Origin: Anseranas semipalmata
Lineage: Eukaryota; Chordata; Aves; Anseriformes; Anseranatidae
NCBI GenBank assembly: GCA_013399115.1
Contig: VXAA01003004.1
Coordinates: 171,904 to 235,903, forward strand
Reading direction: 5' to 3'
Length of the DNA stretch: 64,000 bases
Below are positions 60,521 through 64,000 of the stretch, piece by piece (position 1 is the first letter of the stretch; every line of letters begins with the position of its first letter). A program made the position numbers and the translations under genes. The notes under the pieces are model-generated. The model was given only the letters and a program-made list of their open reading frames with translations. It did no database searches and was not told where the DNA came from.

Positions 60521-60622
60521 GCGGTGCTTCAGGTGGCAGCAGCCCATCAGTGCCGTCCTCAGGAGCTCTCGGCCATCCTGGACTTTCTCCAGGAGCGTGG
60601 GAACAAGTTCAGCCAGACGTGA
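60521..60622 (+). CDS. Candidate terminal exon, 33 codons plus stop, unknown protein
   Basis: An acceptor-like sequence (TAAC about 20 bases upstream, then TGTTGTCTTCCTGGCACAG ending at 60520) precedes a frame reading AVLQVAAAHQCRPQELSAIL and ending in FLQERGNKFSQT and TGA at 60620-60622. Third positions are mostly G or C in an AT-rich neighbourhood, and the peptide is a plausible amphipathic helix followed by a polar C-terminus. An AATAAA lies about 400 bases downstream (near 61020). A minus-strand frame over the same bases is also open. I cannot name the protein, and no upstream partner exon is proven. Confidence 0.2.
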   Translation, partial: AVLQVAAAHQCRPQELSAILDFLQERGNKFSQT

Positions 60623-63600
60623 CTGAGAAGCGGTCCAGAAATATCCTATGGGCAGAAGGGATAAGGGCAAGGTTACTGTTTGGAGGCTTTGGACTCACTC
60701 CCATCTGCTGTCAAGGCATCTTCTAGCCTTGCAGAAACTTTTGCATCTCCAGCGGGAATAACGTGTAAAGTGAAGGAGGTGAGATCCATTTAGTAGAAAA
60801 CAGTGACGTGTAGAAGAAAAATATCTTCTAATTGTAGTCAGTTTTAATTGGTCACTTCAGTTAATGTTTTATTTGATATCTCCCTGATGACCGTTTTAGC
60901 CTGTTTATTTTATCTGGAGTTTAGCATTGGGTAAGATCTCTTACAAATAGGATTAAGGAAATGCACAGAATCAAGACTGAGCTAATGCTATGCTGTTTAG
61001 CTGATAGAGAGGGAGGGAGAATAAATGTTAACTGCAAATTAATACACAACAGATTTTCAGTATATGGTATCCTAATACATCAAGAAATTTTGCTTGCTTA
61101 TGGACAGGAAAATCCATTAGTTGTATCACTTGGAAAAAACAATTGCACTACTCATGCTTGTTTACACATTTACAGCTTGTTAGAAACCAGCCGTTTTTCT
61201 ACCACTCATTCAGAGTTCTTTGAAGATTTCCTGTTATCTCAGTATCAGCAATTCTGTACCTACTGGGGGATGTATTCCTGCAGGGTCTCATAACCATACA
61301 AGAACACAACTGGAACAATGCAAGACCGAAATACTGCTTCCCAGCTGCATCCAAGGGCCATTATTATTACAATACTAATGAGAAAAATGTATTAACCACA
61401 TAAACCCTTATTCAAGATCCTTCTTCTTTTGCCAATGAGGTTGTTGGATAAGGGATCCTTTGCTTTTGGGCACCGTTGCTGGGAGGTTGCAGCCCTGCTT
61501 CCCAGGCCGACGCGAGGCTGGTGCGGTGCCCTGCGGAGCCGAGCCCTGGGCCGCCCCCGCCTGCCTCCATCTGCCGTGCGCGGAGCAGCGCGCTCGGCGA
61601 GCAGCCGCGGAGCAGGGAAGATTGAACCCTCGCTGCCCCGAAAAGCACCCAAGTCATAATGTATAAATCAGAATTAGCCCTTCCACGTTCTACAATAATT
61701 AAAGTAACCTTAAAAAATGAATTTGCTGTCAATCCTGGATGAAAGGAGAGATAACAGATGACACAATTTATTCCTGCAGCAAACTGCAGAAAAAAAGAGA
61801 GTTTTTCCTGTACAAGTGGAACTATTCTTTCTTACTTCAATGTAAAAAAGAAATGAAGCATCAGGAATTAGTTTGAGGGAAAATTATTATAAAGACCTCA
61901 GTTACATCTTCCAAAAAATTTCTCAATGAAGAGTTTCAAAAAAAAAATCAAAAACCTTGCTGACTAGAGTACAGAGCAAAACATTTTGCTGGGTGAAAAA
62001 AATGAGCAAGTGTCATCCAAGTATGTTGGGAAAGAAAGATGATATTGTCATCACACCACAGGTATTGGGATGTTATATCTAAAAATGTCAATGGTCTAAT
62101 AAAAAAAACTGTAAGTGTAAAGTATGTATTCCCAAAGCACCCACGATATGCAGCCTGTATCTTGGTGCCTGCGGACTACCAATAAAGAGGCAGTTGTATA
62201 TACAGTTGTATAAACTTAAGCAACTTTTAAAATGGCAGATCAGGATGAAATAGGAAGGAAAAGGACTGTTATGATTAATGTAACATGAGCAGATGAGAAC
62301 CGCTCCAGAATCACAACAGTGATGGAGTAGGACACAAAATGGACGGTGGGGTAAGAAAGCTCAAACATCATCTCTAGCAGATGTTAGGAGGTGAGTGGGA
62401 TGTGGGAATTACCCCTTTGGTGGAAAAGTCAACAGGAAGAGAGAGGAAGCAGGGAATTACTGGTTGACAGCATCAGAAGCACATAAATTTTCCATTCCCA
62501 GGTAACCCATCTGTGTTTGATGGCTTTCTAATGAGTGTGTTCCTTTAGCTTTGGCAGCACTGATGCTTTCATTTATCTAATCTTCAGGGTTGCTTTCCAG
62601 GTGATCTGAAAGAAAACAGCAATGATAATTAGTACATAGTTTATCTATAACAAGTTCCTATGCTCAGCTCTCAGAGCAGTTGCAAAGTTGCACCATTTTG
62701 GCAAGAAGGAGAACTGGAATGGGTGCTGAGAGGGAAGGATGGGAACCAGGACCCGTGCTGCCCGCATCCTGCTGAGCTGCCGCACGCCGCGCTCATCTCG
62801 CCGCGTCAGCCTGCGTCCTTGTTTCACCTCTCTCCTGTAGGAATGGTCTGAAAGCTGTATTTAAAACTAAATCATGGTGTTTGCTGAAGAGAGGAATCGA
62901 TAGGGGCTGATTTCATGTTGGATCCATGCCTCACTTCTTCCCCCTGCACCCGCCCGACGCAGCACCGCCACGGCCCTGGTCCCTGGCTCACCGTGTGCTG
63001 CGGCCGACTTGGGGCTGGGGGGCACGGCTCCTGCGCTGCCGCTGCCCCAGGCCCTGAGGAAGCTGCACAAAAGCAAAGAGGTTGGATAGCGAGGATCTGT
63101 CAAACGCTATGTGAAGGTACTGGCCGTGCTCAGAGCTGCTTGCTGGGGCTTTTGAACATTAGCGGTATGCCAAAGTATCGCCAGATAGCATGAGGCGTTC
63201 CTGTGAGTGCGGTTTCCGTTCTCTCCGCAGAGTTTTGGAGAAACGCTGCTGTAATAACCTGGCGAGTAGCTCAGCATCAGCTGCCCTACGTCCTGCTCCA
63301 CTCGCTGCCCCCACGCAGCGTGGTTCGGCTGCGAAGTGCTGCTTAGGGGTCGACGGGCTTTGAATGTTTCACAGGTGGGTCCTTCAGGCCCCTGGTTTCA
63401 TTTCCTTCTCGTGGTAAGTTGGGTTTTGCAAATGCATCTTGAGATTTCTTGGCAAAGCAAATGATTTTGTAGTTCGTGCCTTTCCATGTCCTCCCTCACT
63501 TATCTGACCGTACATTGAAGTACAGGCAACGCCTGTGCTCCTGCACCTCGGCCCAAAGCGGAGGCTGTCTTTCAAAACCCTCAGGAGAAATCTCCATCAC

Positions 63601-64000
63601 AGTTGTTCTCCGCTTCTGTGTGACTCCATCCCTACCAGTCAGGGGCCATAATTAATCCTGCGGTGCCGGACTGATGGGCCTGGAGGCGGTGGGTGAGCCT
63701 CCTCTCAGACCCCATCCTAACTCCACTCCTAACTACAGGGGGCTGGACGGTGTCTGCTTTTTTACAAGCAAACTGTAATGTTGTGACCAACACCTTTTGA
63801 AGCCTTTCTCAATCTCAGTTGCTGCTGGCTGGCCCAACACCTGTTCTTTCTCTCAAGACAAATGCCTTTCTTTGGGGTTTGGCACTCCTGATCTGGTGAG
63901 CTCAGTGCTCGGGGCTGGCTGCACCAAATTTCTGTTCCCGTAAGGCTCATACGAGCCTTTTCAGGGACCATTTAATTTTTGTAGCACATTAGAAATCAAA
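60623..64000. other. Noncoding DNA with two CpG-rich islets
   Basis: The sequence is AT-rich except for CpG-rich islets at about 61480-61650 and 62740-63080, with a moderately GC-rich zone to about 63350. The strip just after the first islet, about 61650-61800, is unique AT-rich sequence with TATAAATCAGAATTAGCCC-type content that could be conserved, but this cannot be judged here. The frame at 60961-61293 (110 codons) is AT-rich and unrecognised. No gene is called. Confidence 0.5.

Noticed and set aside
61392..61732. Open frames on both strands in the 61.5 kb CpG-rich islet
   Set aside because: Openness on both strands follows from CpG-rich composition; no start, splice or domain evidence.
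1..64000. Bacterial-type features, CRISPR arrays, operons, or an endogenous retrovirus with LTR pair
   Set aside because: No spaced direct repeats, no paired long terminal repeats, no gag/pol/env-like frames and no prokaryotic gene layout were seen.

Overview
The window looks like nuclear DNA from a bird. Three fragments show the 3' part of CR1 LINEs in avian form (about 1964-2205, 19580-19664 and 33226-33605). Recognisable transposon content is low overall. Two much older CORE-SINE (MIR-like) remnants are visible (about 52870-53035 and 28140-28260). The background is AT-rich and punctuated by short GC- and CpG-rich patches, and there are assembly Ns at 5171-5224, 8487 and 57802-57803. There is no bacterial, phage or organelle signature: no operons, ribosome-binding-site/ORF pairs, tRNA or rRNA genes, or CRISPR array. 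The assignment to birds rests on remembered CR1 consensus patterns and was not checked by a search.

I recognise no protein-coding gene. Open frames are short, often open in several frames at once in the GC-rich patches, and match no protein family I know. The longest, 12625-13395, starts at TTG and has no ATG for most of its length. The window is best read as intergenic or long-intron DNA. Two short stretches have good splice-site context and protein-like reading frames: 51844-51942 (+), a 99-bp internal-exon candidate, and 60521-60622 (+), a terminal-exon candidate. Both are low-confidence.

Layout: 1-6.5 kb has a 20-bp tandem repeat, a CR1, a long pyrimidine microsatellite, several GC-rich patches and one sequence gap, ending in a TATA-box-like site at 6506. 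From 6.5 to 16.7 kb GC-rich patches alternate with very AT-rich unique DNA (10.7-11.6 and 15.1-15.8 kb). From 16.8 to 27.3 kb the DNA is CpG-poor and unique, with one small CR1. From 27.3 to 34 kb there are a GC-rich patch, a MIR-like remnant beside a perfect 12-bp inverted repeat, and the longest CR1 copy. From 34 to 50 kb the DNA is mostly unique. From 50 to 53.1 kb lies the densest set of signals: a TAAT-rich, CpG-retaining stretch that could be a conserved regulatory element, an alternating purine-pyrimidine tract, the internal-exon candidate and the best MIR remnant. From 53 to 64 kb the DNA is AT-rich with homopolymer tracts, the terminal-exon candidate and two GC-rich patches.

I found no convincing previously undescribed system. 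The leads most worth testing are the splice-flanked exon candidates, the 50.2-50.5 kb element, and the pattern of GC-rich islets.
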